Positions 1 through 8,517 of a stretch of DNA of 64,000 nt are shown one piece after another. Below the pieces are notes generated by a model. That model was not told where the DNA came from. It ran no database searches and was given only the letters and a program-made list of their open reading frames with translations. Every line of letters begins with the position of its first letter. Within the stretch, counting starts at the first letter, position 1. The translations under genes and the position numbers were made by a program. Origin of the DNA: Thioclava pacifica DSM 10166 (lineage in GTDB: Bacteria; Pseudomonadota; Alphaproteobacteria; Rhodobacterales; Rhodobacteraceae); assembly GCF_000714535.1 (NCBI RefSeq), contig NZ_AUND01000001.1, forward strand, positions 372,001 through 436,000. Direction: 5' to 3'.

Positions 1-1137
1 TATCCGACCCGCGCGATGCTTGGCACCAAGGCGCGCATTATCCCCGAGCCCAAGGGGACCGCGCTGATCATCGCGCCCTGGAACTACCCGGTGGGGCTGT
101 CGCTCGGCCCGCTCGTCTCGGCGTTGGCTGCGGGCTGCGCGGTGGTGCTCAAACCTTCCGAGCTGGCGCCTGCGAGTGCTGCCGTGATCGCGGATATCGT
201 CGTGGAGGCGCTGCCCGAAGATCTCGTGCGTGTCGTGCAAGGTGGCGTCGAGGTGAGCACGCAGCTTCTTGATCAGCCCTTCGATCATATCTTCTTCACC
301 GGCTCGCCCCGCGTGGGCAAGATCGTGATGGCGGCGGCGGCAAAGCATCTCGCCTCGGTCACGCTGGAGCTGGGCGGCAAATCGCCGGTCATCGTCGGCC
401 CCGGCGCAGATCTGAAAAAGGCCGCGAAGATGATCGCCTGGGGCAAGTTCGCCAATGCCGGTCAGACCTGCATTGCCCCCGATCACGTCTTCGTCGCCAA
501 GCAGGTCGAGGCCCCGTTTCTCGCCGAGCTGAAAGCCGCGATCGCGAAGATGTATGGCAAGACCGAAGAGGCTCAGCAGGCCTCGCGCGATCTGGCCCGG
601 ATCATCAATCCCGATCATTTCGCGCGGCTGACGGGGATGATTTCCGAAGCCGAGGCACAGGGCGCGCGCGCGCTGACGGGCGGCGCTTCCGAGACTGAGA
701 GCCGCTATATCGCGCCGACCGTGATGATGGGCACCGACCCGTCGATGAAACTGGAACAGGAAGAGATCTTCGGCCCCGTCCTGCCGGTGATCCCCTTCAC
801 TGATGCCGATGAGGTACTGACCCGTATCGATGCCGGACCGAAGCCGCTGGCGCTTTACATCTTCGAGCGCGATCGTGCCCTGATCGAGCGGCTGCGCCGC
901 GCCAGCACCTCAGGCGCTGTCGGGATCAATATCGCGCTGGCCCATTACCTGCACCCGAACCTGCCTTTTGGCGGGATCGGCAATTCGGGCTTGGGAGCGG
1001 CGCATGGGCATTATGGCTTTCTTGCCTTCACCCATGAAAAGGCGGCTCTGGAGAACCGCTTCGCGCCGCTCGGCATGCTGATGCCGCCCTATCGCGGCGC
1101 GCGGATCGCCAAGCTCGCCCAGAAATTCCTGCGCTGA
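1..1137 (+). CDS. Aldehyde dehydrogenase, 5'-truncated by the window edge
   Basis: The reading frame is open from base 1, so the true N-terminus lies outside the window; about 378 residues of the C-terminal part are visible. The NAD-dependent aldehyde dehydrogenase fold is clear: the cofactor-domain motif APWNYP, then LELGGKSP holding the general-base glutamate, then FANAGQTC holding the nucleophilic cysteine, and the late motif EEIFGPVLPV. The closing segment resembles class-3/coniferyl-aldehyde dehydrogenases, many of which have a hydrophobic tail that associates with membranes. The likely reaction is oxidation of an aliphatic or aromatic aldehyde to its acid. The substrate cannot be read from sequence. 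The next gene, a permease, starts 121 bases downstream and may be separately expressed. Confidence 0.9.
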   Translation, partial: YPTRAMLGTKARIIPEPKGTALIIAPWNYPVGLSLGPLVSALAAGCAVVLKPSELAPASAAVIADIVVEALPEDLVRVVQGGVEVSTQLLDQPFDHIFFTGSPRVGKIVMAAAAKHLASVTLELGGKSPVIVGPGADLKKAAKMIAWGKFANAGQTCIAPDHVFVAKQVEAPFLAELKAAIAKMYGKTEEAQQASRDLARIINPDHFARLTGMISEAEAQGARALTGGASETESRYIAPTVMMGTDPSMKLEQEEIFGPVLPVIPFTDADEVLTRIDAGPKPLALYIFERDRALIERLRRASTSGAVGINIALAHYLHPNLPFGGIGNSGLGAAHGHYGFLAFTHEKAALENRFAPLGMLMPPYRGARIAKLAQKFLR

Positions 1138-1206
1138 GCCCGCTCACGGAGCCGTCACGCGCAATCGCGCAGTACCACAAGCCTGTGTAATCGCTCCGCT
1201 TCATTT

Positions 1207-1220
1207 GTTAGCGCCCTAAC
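1207..1220. promoter_or_regulatory. Short palindrome upstream of the amino-acid permease
   Basis: GTTAG and CTAAC form perfect 5-base arms around a CGCC spacer, about 40 bases before the permease start. Its size and place suit a repressor or activator site, but no regulator gene adjoins it, so the role is a guess. Confidence 0.3.
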
Positions 1221-1258
1221 TGGTCCCCATCGACGATTTCACAACAGGGGATTCCACA

Positions 1259-2860
1259 ATGGCTGCAATTGATACGGTCGCACCCCCCGGCAAACTTCGG
1301 CGCGATGCCGGGGTGGTCGGGCTGCTCTTTGCCTCGACCACCTCGATGATCGGCTCCGGATGGCTGTTCGGTGCCTATCACGCCTCCAAGATCGCGGGCC
1401 CGCTCTCGGTCTGGTCGTGGGTGATCGGCGCTGTGATCATCATGCTGATCGCTTTGTGCTTTGCCGAGCTTTCGACGATGTTCTCCAAGTCCGGCGCGCT
1501 CGTGCATATGAGCCATGCCAGCCATGGCGAGACGCTGGGCCGGCTCTGGGGCTGGATGCTGTTTCTCAGCTACGCACCCGTTCCGGCGGTCGAGGCCGAG
1601 GGGATCGTGACCTATGCCAACAATTACCTGCCCTATTTCATCAAGGGCGATGGTTCCGGGACACTTACGCTGATGGGCTTCTTCGCCTCGGCGGTGCTTC
1701 TGAGCGTACTTGCGGTGCTCAACCTGCTGGCGATCCGGATGCTTTTGAAGGTCAACAACACGGTGACATGGTGGAAAATCGCGGTGCCGCTGGTGACCGT
1801 GGTCGGTCTGATCGCGGCCTCGTCGCATTGGGGCGTCTGGCACGCAGCCCCCGGCACCTACAGCTCGCAAGGCATGTTCACCGCGATTCCAGCGGCGGGC
1901 ATCGTCTTCTCCTTCCTCGGGTTCCGCACCGCGATCGACCTGGGCGGCGAGAGCGCCAATCCGGGCCGCAACATCCCGATGGCGGTGATCGGATCGGTCA
2001 TTCTGGCGGCCTTCGTCTATATCCTGCTGCAAGTCGCCTTCATCATGGCGCTGAGCCCAGACAGTCTGAAGAATGGCTGGTCGTCTCTGAATTTCGCCGG
2101 TGCGGCAGGTCCGTTCGCGGGTCTCGCGGCGACGCTCGGCATGGGGTGGCTGGCGCTGCTGCTTTATGTCGATGCCTATATCTCGCCCGGTGGCACCGGG
2201 CTGATCTATGTCACAGGCGGGTCGCGGATTCTCTATGCGGTGGGCGATACCGATAGCGGTCCGCAATCGCTGACCAAGACCAGTGCGAGCGGTGTTCCGT
2301 GGCTCGCGGTGGCGGTGATGTGGGCGGTGGGCGTGTTCTTCCTGCTCCCGTTCCCGGCCTGGCAGTTGCTGGTGGGATATATCAGCTCGATCACGGTTCT
2401 GACTTATGGTCTTGGCCCGATCGTGCTGATGGTGCTGCGCCGTTCGCAGCCTGACGCACCGCGCGCCTTCAAGCTCGCCGGGGCCGAGATCCTGGCGCCT
2501 CTGGCCTTCATCGCCTCGAACCTCGTGATCTATTGGACAGGGTTCTACACCGACTCGATCCTGTTCGGAATGTTGCTGGGCGGGTTCGCGATCTACGCCG
2601 TGGTCTTCCATCTTGTGCAGAAGAAGTCCGCCTCGGAGTTCGGCTGGCGCAATATCGGCTGGCTGGCGCTGTGGTTCGGCGGGCTCTGGGCGATCACGGC
2701 ACTCGGGACGAGCCAACATGCGCTGGGTATGCTGGGCTTCTGGGACGGCATGGCCGCAGTGGCGATCTGGTCGCTGGTGGTGATTTGGTTCGCGCTGCAC
2801 GCGGCGCTTCCAGCCGAGGAGACCGGTGCGCTGATGGAGCGTATCCAGCACGGCAACTGA
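1259..2860 (+). CDS. APC superfamily amino-acid permease
   Basis: A 533-residue integral membrane protein with about a dozen hydrophobic segments. The N-terminus has the APC signature around residues 20-35 (TSMIGSGWLFG), the unwound first helix that binds the substrate amino group in this family. A conserved hydrophilic stretch near residue 215 (GFRTAIDLGGES) corresponds to the helix 6 region. It should import an amino acid or amine by proton or sodium symport across the inner membrane; the substrate is not predictable. The ATG is chosen because CAGGGGATT lies at Shine-Dalgarno distance. Long open frames on both other strands here are high-GC shadows. The gene is flanked by a possible operator and a bidirectional terminator, so it is probably monocistronic. 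Confidence 0.88.
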   Translation: MAAIDTVAPPGKLRRDAGVVGLLFASTTSMIGSGWLFGAYHASKIAGPLSVWSWVIGAVIIMLIALCFAELSTMFSKSGALVHMSHASHGETLGRLWGWMLFLSYAPVPAVEAEGIVTYANNYLPYFIKGDGSGTLTLMGFFASAVLLSVLAVLNLLAIRMLLKVNNTVTWWKIAVPLVTVVGLIAASSHWGVWHAAPGTYSSQGMFTAIPAAGIVFSFLGFRTAIDLGGESANPGRNIPMAVIGSVILAAFVYILLQVAFIMALSPDSLKNGWSSLNFAGAAGPFAGLAATLGMGWLALLLYVDAYISPGGTGLIYVTGGSRILYAVGDTDSGPQSLTKTSASGVPWLAVAVMWAVGVFFLLPFPAWQLLVGYISSITVLTYGLGPIVLMVLRRSQPDAPRAFKLAGAEILAPLAFIASNLVIYWTGFYTDSILFGMLLGGFAIYAVVFHLVQKKSASEFGWRNIGWLALWFGGLWAITALGTSQHALGMLGFWDGMAAVAIWSLVVIWFALHAALPAEETGALMERIQHGN

Positions 2861-2877
2861 GCTGTCTCGACAAATTC

Positions 2878-2911
2878 AAAACGCGCGGGGTTTTCGGGCC
2901 TCGCGCGTTTT
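2878..2911. terminator. Bidirectional terminator between convergent genes
   Basis: AAAACGCGCG and CGCGCGTTTT are perfect 10-base arms around a 14-base loop. The A-run on one side and T-run on the other let it serve both the permease and the convergent acyltransferase, whose TAA stop overlaps the right arm. Confidence 0.75.
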
Positions 2912-3797
2912 ATGTCCTTTTCCCGGATTTCTTCATTTTCCAGCGTCGGTGGATCCAGAGCCATTGCTCCATGTGCTTGAGGATCATCTCCTCGAGCCCG
3001 TCATTGAGCTCCTGCGTCATCGTCTCTGCATCGCTATGCGGCACGGGCTTGTCCGCGTAGATCTTGAAATTCAGCCCATCGGGCTGGCGGATCGCGTAGA
3101 TCGGCACCAGATCGGCCTTCATCTTCAGCGCCATTTCGGCTGCCGAGAGCGGCGTGAAGGCGGGCAGGCCGAAAAAGCTCAGCTCGGCGCCCCGGTTGAA
3201 ATGCTGATCGAAGCCGAAAGCCACCATCCCGCCATCGCGCAGAAATTTCATCATGTCGCCCAAACCCCGGCGCGACCGCGAGAAGAGCGGTTCGGCGATG
3301 GCGGAGATCGTCGAGACATATTGCTCGTTGAAGATCGGGTTGTTCATCGGGCGGTAGATCGCGCCGACCCGGTAGCCATGCCCGACCAGAGCCGCGCGCC
3401 AGGCGTCGTAATTGCCGAAATGGCCGGCCGCGAGCACCACGGGGCGGTGCTCGAGATGGGCGCGTTCCAGCGTCTCCGCCCCCGGTCCCTCGATCGGCAG
3501 GTCGCGCACGCGGGCCACGAATTCCTCGCCCGAATAGATCTCGGCCAGCATCCGGCCCAGACTGTCGGGGACAGCGCGTTGCAGGTGACGGACCTCTTCG
3601 TAGCTCAGATGCGGGCAGGCGATGGCAAGGTTTTCTCGGATCTTGCGAGTGAAGCCGAGAAAGGGTGCCAGGCGTGCGACGAGCTTGCCTGCCGCCGGGA
3701 TACGCTTCTCGTAGGGCATCCGCTGGACGATCCGCATCACCGCCACGAAAAGGGCGTTCGAGACACGGTCGGACAGGGTGGCGCTGCGGTTCTTCAT
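2910..3797 (-). CDS. Lysophospholipid/lipid A acyltransferase family protein (LpxL/HtrB-like)
   Basis: A 295-residue member of the bacterial lipid A biosynthesis acyltransferase family. The catalytic H-x4-D motif is at residues 126-131 (HFGNYD), with later conserved segments FGFDQHFN and the C-terminal WLWIHRRWK typical of LpxL/LpxM-type enzymes. It would transfer a fatty acyl chain from acyl-ACP to a lipid A precursor or a related lipid at the inner face of the cytoplasmic membrane. The very basic C-terminus (KMKKSGKRT) would suit membrane contact. It is followed 12 bases upstream on the same strand by a DMT permease and may be cotranscribed with it. Which acyl position it modifies, and whether it acts on ornithine lipid instead, is open. 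Confidence 0.85.
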   Translation of the reverse strand: MKNRSATLSDRVSNALFVAVMRIVQRMPYEKRIPAAGKLVARLAPFLGFTRKIRENLAIACPHLSYEEVRHLQRAVPDSLGRMLAEIYSGEEFVARVRDLPIEGPGAETLERAHLEHRPVVLAAGHFGNYDAWRAALVGHGYRVGAIYRPMNNPIFNEQYVSTISAIAEPLFSRSRRGLGDMMKFLRDGGMVAFGFDQHFNRGAELSFFGLPAFTPLSAAEMALKMKADLVPIYAIRQPDGLNFKIYADKPVPHSDAETMTQELNDGLEEMILKHMEQWLWIHRRWKMKKSGKRT

Positions 3798-3809
3798 CGT
3801 TTGGAACGG

Positions 3810-4739
3810 TCAGGACTTGCTCAGACGTGCGGCACGACGCTCGCGCGACCAGACATAGAGGCCCGCCCCCACGATCACAAGCGCCCCGGCAATGGTGAAG
3901 CCGTCGGGCAGCTGGTCGAACATCAGCCAGCCCCAGAACGAGGCGAAGAGCAGCCCCGAATAGCCGAAGGGCGCCAGCGTAGAGGCCTCGGCCAATGAGA
4001 AAGCGCGGATCAGCAGGAATTGCGACAGGCTCCCGGCAAGGCCGAGGGCGGCGAAGACCCAGAGATCGCCAAGCGCGATAGGTTGCCAGACGAAGGGCAG
4101 GGCGAGCGAGGAGATCGCAAAGCCCGTAAGCGAGGACCAGAGCTGCGAGGTGGCCGTACCATCGCCGCGCAGGTGGCGGGTCAGCAGCACCGCGCCCGCG
4201 AAGCTGAAGGCCGCGAGAAGCGCCAGTAGCGCCGCCGGATGCAGCCCTCCAAAGCCCGGGCGCAGGATGATCATCGCGCCTGCGAAGGCGGCCACGATGC
4301 CGAAGATCCGGTGCAGGCCCAGTCGCTCGCCCAGAAAGAGCGCCGCGCCGAGCGTCACGATGACCGGGTTCAGATCACCAAGTGCGGTGGCGGTGGCCAG
4401 CGGCACATGGCGAAGCGAGAAGAAGAAGGCTGCGATCGCGCCCATCTGGAACAGTGCGCGCCCCAGTTGCAGACCGGGTTGCGCGCTGCGCATCCGTGCG
4501 GGCAGGCTGCCACGATAGATCGCCGCCAGCACGACCGCATTCACCGCGAAACGTGCCCAGACGATCAGCAGCGGATGGTAGCCTTCGCCCAGCAGTTTCG
4601 CGAAAGCATCCATCAGGGTCAGCATCGAGAAGGCGCTCAGCATGAAGGCCACCCCCAACCCCGGATGATCGGGAGCTGGATGTGTTAAGGGGGCCACGGC
4701 GGGCCCCCTTGCTGTTGCCTTAATGCCGGGCAGAGCCAT
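3810..4739 (-). CDS. EamA/DMT superfamily permease
   Basis: Ten hydrophobic segments arranged as two EamA repeats identify a drug/metabolite transporter family protein of up to 309 residues; the substrate is unknown. The first ATG overlaps the transketolase stop by one base (TGATG). However, the first 30 residues after it are Pro/Ala-rich, unlike the usual start of this family, and they are encoded by a strong stem-loop at 4687-4710. A later start near residue 30 (GTG at about 4652) or the ATG just after it, both closer to the first membrane helix, may be the real one. I keep the longest frame and flag the start as doubtful. The gene lies upstream of the acyltransferase on the same strand. 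Confidence 0.8.
   Translation of the reverse strand: MALPGIKATARGPAVAPLTHPAPDHPGLGVAFMLSAFSMLTLMDAFAKLLGEGYHPLLIVWARFAVNAVVLAAIYRGSLPARMRSAQPGLQLGRALFQMGAIAAFFFSLRHVPLATATALGDLNPVIVTLGAALFLGERLGLHRIFGIVAAFAGAMIILRPGFGGLHPAALLALLAAFSFAGAVLLTRHLRGDGTATSQLWSSLTGFAISSLALPFVWQPIALGDLWVFAALGLAGSLSQFLLIRAFSLAEASTLAPFGYSGLLFASFWGWLMFDQLPDGFTIAGALVIVGAGLYVWSRERRAARLSKS
4687..4710 (-). terminator. Strong stem-loop just after transketolase
   Basis: AAGGGGGCC and GGCCCCCTT are perfect 9-base arms with a 6-base loop, 29 bases past the transketolase stop. No T-run follows, so termination may be partial. It sits inside the longest frame of the DMT gene, which argues for a later start there. Confidence 0.5.
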
Positions 4740-6757
4740 CAGAGGAGGCTCTTGACCTTCTCGGCCACGGCCTCGGCGGTGATGCCGAACTTCTCGTAGA
4801 GCTCACCTGCGGGGGCCGAGGCGCCGAAGCGGTCCATGCCCACGAAGCCCGCCTTGGCCTCGCGGCCACGCTCGCCCAGAAGCCAGCGATCCCAGGGCTG
4901 ACGCACGGCGGCCTCGACGGCCACGCGGACCGAGTTCGGCGGCAGCACGCGCTTGCGATAGCCCTCGTCCTGCTGGGCAAACAGCTCCATGCAGGGCATC
5001 GAGACGACACGGGTGCCGATCGCCTGCGCTTGCAGGATCTCGCGGGCCTTGAGCGCGATCTCGACCTCCGAGCCGGTCGCCATCAGGATCGCCTGACGCT
5101 TGCCATCGGCCTCGGCTAGCACGTAAGCGCCGCGCGCGGTGAGGTTTTGCGGCTTGTACTCGGTGCGCAGCGTCGGCAGGTTCTGACGGCTGAGCGCCAG
5201 AACCGAAGGCGTGCCCTGCTGCTCCATCGCGATTTCCCAGGCCTCGGCGGTCTCGATCACGTCGGCGGGGCGGAAGGTCAGCGTGTTGGGCGTCGCGCGG
5301 CAGATCGCGAGATGCTCGACCGGCTGGTGGGTCGGGCCGTCTTCGCCCAGACCGATGCTGTCATGGGTCATGACATAGACGGCCGGAACCTTCATCAGCG
5401 CCGACAGGCGCATCGCGCCGCGCGCGTAATCGGTGAAGCAGAAGAACGTCCCGCCATAGGCGCGCACGCCGCCATGCAGGATCATCCCGTTCATCGCCGC
5501 TGCCATGCCGTGCTCACGGATGCCGAAATGGATGTAGCGACCCTTGCGGTTTGCCGGGTTGAAGACTTCCATCCCCGCCGATTTCGTCAGGTTCGAGCCG
5601 GTGAGGTCGGCCGAGCCGCCCAGCGTCTCGGGGCAGGCGCCATTGACCACACCCAGAACCATCTCGGAGGCCTTGCGGGTCGCAACCTTCGGCGCGGCCT
5701 CGGCCTGTTCCTTCTTGAACTTGCGGATCGCGTTGGTGAGCTTCTTCGACACACCGCCGTCCATGATGCGGGTGAACTCTGCCTGCTTGTTGGCGGAGAG
5801 CTTGCCGAAGCGCTCTTCCCATTCGCCGCGCTCAGCCGCGCCGCGCGAACCGATCGCTTCCCAGGCCGATTTCACATCCGCCGGGATCTCGAACGGGCCG
5901 TAATCCCAGCCGTAGATTGCCTTGGTGCGCGCGATCTCCTCGTCGCCAAGCGGTGCGCCGTGGGCCGAGTAGCTGTCGGCCTTGTTGGGCGAGCCAAAGC
6001 CGATGATCGTTTTGCAGTCGACCAGAACCGGACCCTTGGCGTTCTTCGCCTTGCTCAGCGCTTCGTCGATCGAGACCGGATCATGCCCGTCACAGGCGAA
6101 GACCGTCCAGCCCGAAGCTTCGAAACGCTTGTGCTGATCGGTCTTGTCCGAGATCGACACGCGCCCGTCGATGGTGATGTCGTTATTGTCCCACAGCACG
6201 ATCAGGTTCGAAAGTTCCTGCATCCCGGCAAGGCCGATGGCCTCTTGGCTGATGCCCTCCATCAGGCAGCCGTCGCCCGCGATGACCCAGGTGCGGTGAT
6301 CGACGATCTTCTTGCCCCATTGCGCGCGCAGGCTTTCCTCGGCGATCGCCATGCCGACGGCGGTCGAGATGCCCTGGCCGAGCGGGCCGGTGGTGGTCTC
6401 CACCGCGTCGAGCAGGAAGTTTTCCGGGTGACCGGCGGTCTTCGCGCCCATCTGGCGGAAATTCTTGATCTGATCGAGCGTCACCTGCGCGTCGCCCGTC
6501 AGGTAGAGCAGCGCGTAAAGCAGCATCGAACCATGACCGGCCGAAAGCACGAAACGGTCGCGATCGGCCCATTTCGGAGCTTTCGCGTCGAATTTCAGGT
6601 GGTTCTGGAACAGAACGGTCGCGACATCGGCCATACCCATCGGCATGCCCGGGTGGCCGGAATTCGCGGCCTGTACCGCGTCCATCGCCAGCGCCCGGAT
6701 CGCCGAGGCCAGTTTCCAGTGTTCGGGATGGGCGGCGCGCAGCTCTTCGATCTCCAT
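4739..6757 (-). CDS. tkt: Transketolase
   Basis: A 672-residue protein, the usual length for bacterial transketolase. It moves two-carbon ketol units between sugar phosphates in the pentose phosphate and Calvin pathways using thiamine diphosphate and Mg2+. The N-terminal domain has NSGHPG at residues 32-37, and the cofactor motif starts with GDG at 161-163 and ends with NN at 191-192. The pyrimidine-binding half contains the conserved [13 protein letters not shown] and FTDYARGA segments. The frame is open far upstream, but the ATG at 6757 gives the family N-terminus [14 protein letters not shown]. Upstream lies a divergent 196-base spacer facing the zapA operon. No other carbon-fixation genes are nearby, so a housekeeping copy is likely. 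Confidence 0.96.
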   Translation of the reverse strand: MEIEELRAAHPEHWKLASAIRALAMDAVQAANSGHPGMPMGMADVATVLFQNHLKFDAKAPKWADRDRFVLSAGHGSMLLYALLYLTGDAQVTLDQIKNFRQMGAKTAGHPENFLLDAVETTTGPLGQGISTAVGMAIAEESLRAQWGKKIVDHRTWVIAGDGCLMEGISQEAIGLAGMQELSNLIVLWDNNDITIDGRVSISDKTDQHKRFEASGWTVFACDGHDPVSIDEALSKAKNAKGPVLVDCKTIIGFGSPNKADSYSAHGAPLGDEEIARTKAIYGWDYGPFEIPADVKSAWEAIGSRGAAERGEWEERFGKLSANKQAEFTRIMDGGVSKKLTNAIRKFKKEQAEAAPKVATRKASEMVLGVVNGACPETLGGSADLTGSNLTKSAGMEVFNPANRKGRYIHFGIREHGMAAAMNGMILHGGVRAYGGTFFCFTDYARGAMRLSALMKVPAVYVMTHDSIGLGEDGPTHQPVEHLAICRATPNTLTFRPADVIETAEAWEIAMEQQGTPSVLALSRQNLPTLRTEYKPQNLTARGAYVLAEADGKRQAILMATGSEVEIALKAREILQAQAIGTRVVSMPCMELFAQQDEGYRKRVLPPNSVRVAVEAAVRQPWDRWLLGERGREAKAGFVGMDRFGASAPAGELYEKFGITAEAVAEKVKSLL

Positions 6758-6953
6758 GGAGTGTCCTTTCGGGGGGCAGCATAAAGGGTTCGAGCCCCTG
6801 ATAGCAGGGATCGGCACAAGATCAAGCGCGGGCCACAAGTGCTTGGGGTAAAAGGGTGGGCTTGGCTCCGGGAACGGGGTTAAACTGCGCGAAACCCGCC
6901 GCCCGGACGCGATTCGGCAGGTGAGCGGGAAGGTTGAGGACGAGGAGGCGCGT

Positions 6954-7496
6954 ATGAGCGAGATTGCCGAATACGAACGCCGCATCGCTTTCGCTCTCGA
7001 GAGGATCGGGCGCGGGGTCGAGGCGCTCAAGCACAGGGCGGTGGCTCCCGAGCCTGAACCGGCTCCGGAGGCAGCCTTCGAGCCTGTTCCCGAGACTGCG
7101 CCCGCCGCAACCGCCGACCCGGCCGAGATCGCTGAGCTGAAAGCCGCGCTTGACGCCGAGAAGGAGGCCAATAGCCAGCTTTCCGAGCGCGTGCGTGCGA
7201 TCCGCGAGAAGCAGGACACGACGCTCAACGCGATGGAGCGCAAATACGGCGCCGCCGTGCGTGCGCAGGAAGCGGCTTTCAAGGAAGTCGCGGCGCTCAA
7301 GCAGGCGAATGCGGCGCTGATCGCGGCCAATCGCAAGTTGATGGATGAGGGCGTGGCCTTCTCGGAAGAGGCGCTGATGGCGGAGCTGCAGGCCCTGCGC
7401 GCGGCCCGCGCCAGCGAGAGCGCCGAGCTTGAGCAGATCATCGCCGGGCTCGACCCGATCATCGAGGGCGCAAGCGGGGAGGCCGAGGATGCCTGA
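6954..7496 (+). CDS. Coiled-coil protein encoded upstream of zapA (ZauP-like candidate)
   Basis: A 180-residue acidic protein. Residues 1-25 are polar-helical, 28-60 are Pro/Glu/Ala-rich linker, and about 62-170 form a long heptad-like coiled coil ([20 protein letters not shown] and onward). No catalytic motif is visible. GAGGAGG precedes the ATG at 6954; an upstream GTG at 6921 is less well placed. The stop overlaps the zapA start by 8 bases. In Caulobacter a coiled-coil protein, ZauP, is encoded just upstream of zapA and works with ZapA on Z-ring organisation. Matching position and architecture suggest the same role here, but coiled coils diverge quickly and homology is not shown by sequence alone. 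Confidence 0.65.
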   Translation: MSEIAEYERRIAFALERIGRGVEALKHRAVAPEPEPAPEAAFEPVPETAPAATADPAEIAELKAALDAEKEANSQLSERVRAIREKQDTTLNAMERKYGAAVRAQEAAFKEVAALKQANAALIAANRKLMDEGVAFSEEALMAELQALRAARASESAELEQIIAGLDPIIEGASGEAEDA

Positions 7497-7866
7497 GCTG
7501 AAGATTTCGATCGGCGGGCGCGATTTCGACGTGGCCTGCCAGCAAGGGGAGGAGCATTTCCTGCGCTCGGCCGCAGCGATGCTCGATGCCGAGGCGCAGG
7601 TGCTTTTGGGCCAGATCGGCCGAATCCCCGAGCCGCGCATGCTTCTGATGTCGGGGCTGATGCTGGCCGACAAGGCGGCCGGGATCGAGGATCAGCTGCG
7701 CGAGGCGCAGAACCGTCTGGGCGAGTTGCAGGCGAAGATCGACGAATTGCAGGCCAACCCGCCGCAGGTCGAGGTGCCGGTGGTGCCCGCCGAAGTCACC
7801 GATACGCTCGCCGAGATCGCGGCGCGTGCCGAGGCGCTGGCGGACAGGGTCGAGGACGAGGTGTGA
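7489..7866 (+). CDS. zapA: Cell division protein ZapA
   Basis: A 125-residue ZapA family protein. Residues 1-60 form the ZapA head ([20 protein letters not shown], with the F-L-R-A-A pattern that follows), and residues 62-90 the dimerising coiled coil. Residues about 95-125 are an acidic extension. ZapA bundles FtsZ protofilaments at mid-cell. Translation is probably coupled to the preceding coiled-coil gene through the 8-base overlap, and its own stop overlaps the GTG of the next gene by 4 bases. The three-gene arrangement argues for one transcript with a shared envelope or division role. Confidence 0.85.
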   Translation: MPELKISIGGRDFDVACQQGEEHFLRSAAAMLDAEAQVLLGQIGRIPEPRMLLMSGLMLADKAAGIEDQLREAQNRLGELQAKIDELQANPPQVEVPVVPAEVTDTLAEIAARAEALADRVEDEV

Positions 7867-8255
7867 ACCATCTGACTGTCGCGGCGATCTCTCTCGCGGC
7901 TTTCACCATGCCCGCGACCGCGCAGGACAGCGTCGCACCGGAAAAGCTCGCCCCGTTGAACAGCGCCACGAGCGAGATCAACCCGGTCATCACCCGCACC
8001 TATCTGTGCGAACGCGGTGCCCGCGTGCCCGCCGCCTATCTCAATGACAGCGACCCGCAGCGCGTCGTGCTGATGCTCGAAGGGCGGATGGTGGTGATGA
8101 ACCATGTTCGCTCTGCTGACGGCGCGAAATATGCCGAGGATGGCGAGGGTGCTGCGGGCTATGTCTGGTGGACCAAGGGGACGGGCGCGATGCTCGACTG
8201 GGTGGCTGAGGATGGGGAGAGCCAGACCCTGCTGAGCGGTTGCCAGGAAGAGTAG
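7863..8255 (+). CDS. MliC-like lysozyme inhibitor domain protein
   Basis: A 130-residue exported protein with a GTG start inside the zapA stop (GTGA overlap). Residues 1-20 form a signal peptide ending at PATAQ. The mature part matches the MliC/PliC pattern: an early TYLCERG cysteine, VVLMLEGRMVVMNHV, then SADGAKYAEDG and YVWWTKG, then a second cysteine at the end (LLSGCQ) likely to form a disulfide with the first. Family members inhibit C-type lysozymes in the periplasm. The mature sequence has no lipobox cysteine, so this version should be soluble in the periplasm. The downstream 262 bases hold only the purF terminator and no further gene. Confidence 0.75.
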   Translation: MNHLTVAAISLAAFTMPATAQDSVAPEKLAPLNSATSEINPVITRTYLCERGARVPAAYLNDSDPQRVVLMLEGRMVVMNHVRSADGAKYAEDGEGAAGYVWWTKGTGAMLDWVAEDGESQTLLSGCQEE

Positions 8256-8462
8256 GTTGGCGCAGAGCGCCGCCCGTGTCGGCCGCCTCAATCGCAGGGT
8301 TGCCCCGAGCGCCGGGGAGGCGCAGCAACCTCCGTGGTCATCGCTTTATCTTTGCCAGATCCGGAAAGCCTCGATCCGTGCGTCTGCGTCCCCCTAGCGC
8401 CCGCCCGAGGGGCGGTCGTGCGCTGCCCGGGCTCGACGCGGCCACGGCCCTCTGCAACAAAG

Positions 8463-8485
8463 AAAAACCCCGCCGAAGCGGGGCT
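8463..8485 (-). terminator. Intrinsic terminator of purF
   Basis: On the minus strand GCCCCGC-TTCG-GCGGGG is followed by TTTTTCTTT, a classic UUCG-type terminator 33 bases past the purF stop. Confidence 0.85.
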
Positions 8486-8517
8486 TCGACGGGGAAATTT
8501 CCTGAAATTGAAAAGCC

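Noticed and set aside
1208-2851. A 547-residue open frame antisense to the amino-acid permease
   Set aside because: Typical high-GC antisense shadow: Arg/His/Gln-rich, no ribosome site, while the plus-strand frame is a clear APC permease.
6783-6802. tRNA T-arm-like sequence (GGGTTCGAGCCCC) upstream of transketolase
   Set aside because: No acceptor, anticodon or D-arm partner can be found nearby, so it is not a tRNA gene, and no integration repeat is seen.
4739-7462. A transketolase N-terminal extension to 7462
   Set aside because: The added sequence is Ser/Ala-rich antisense to the coiled-coil gene and precedes the family N-terminus at 6757.
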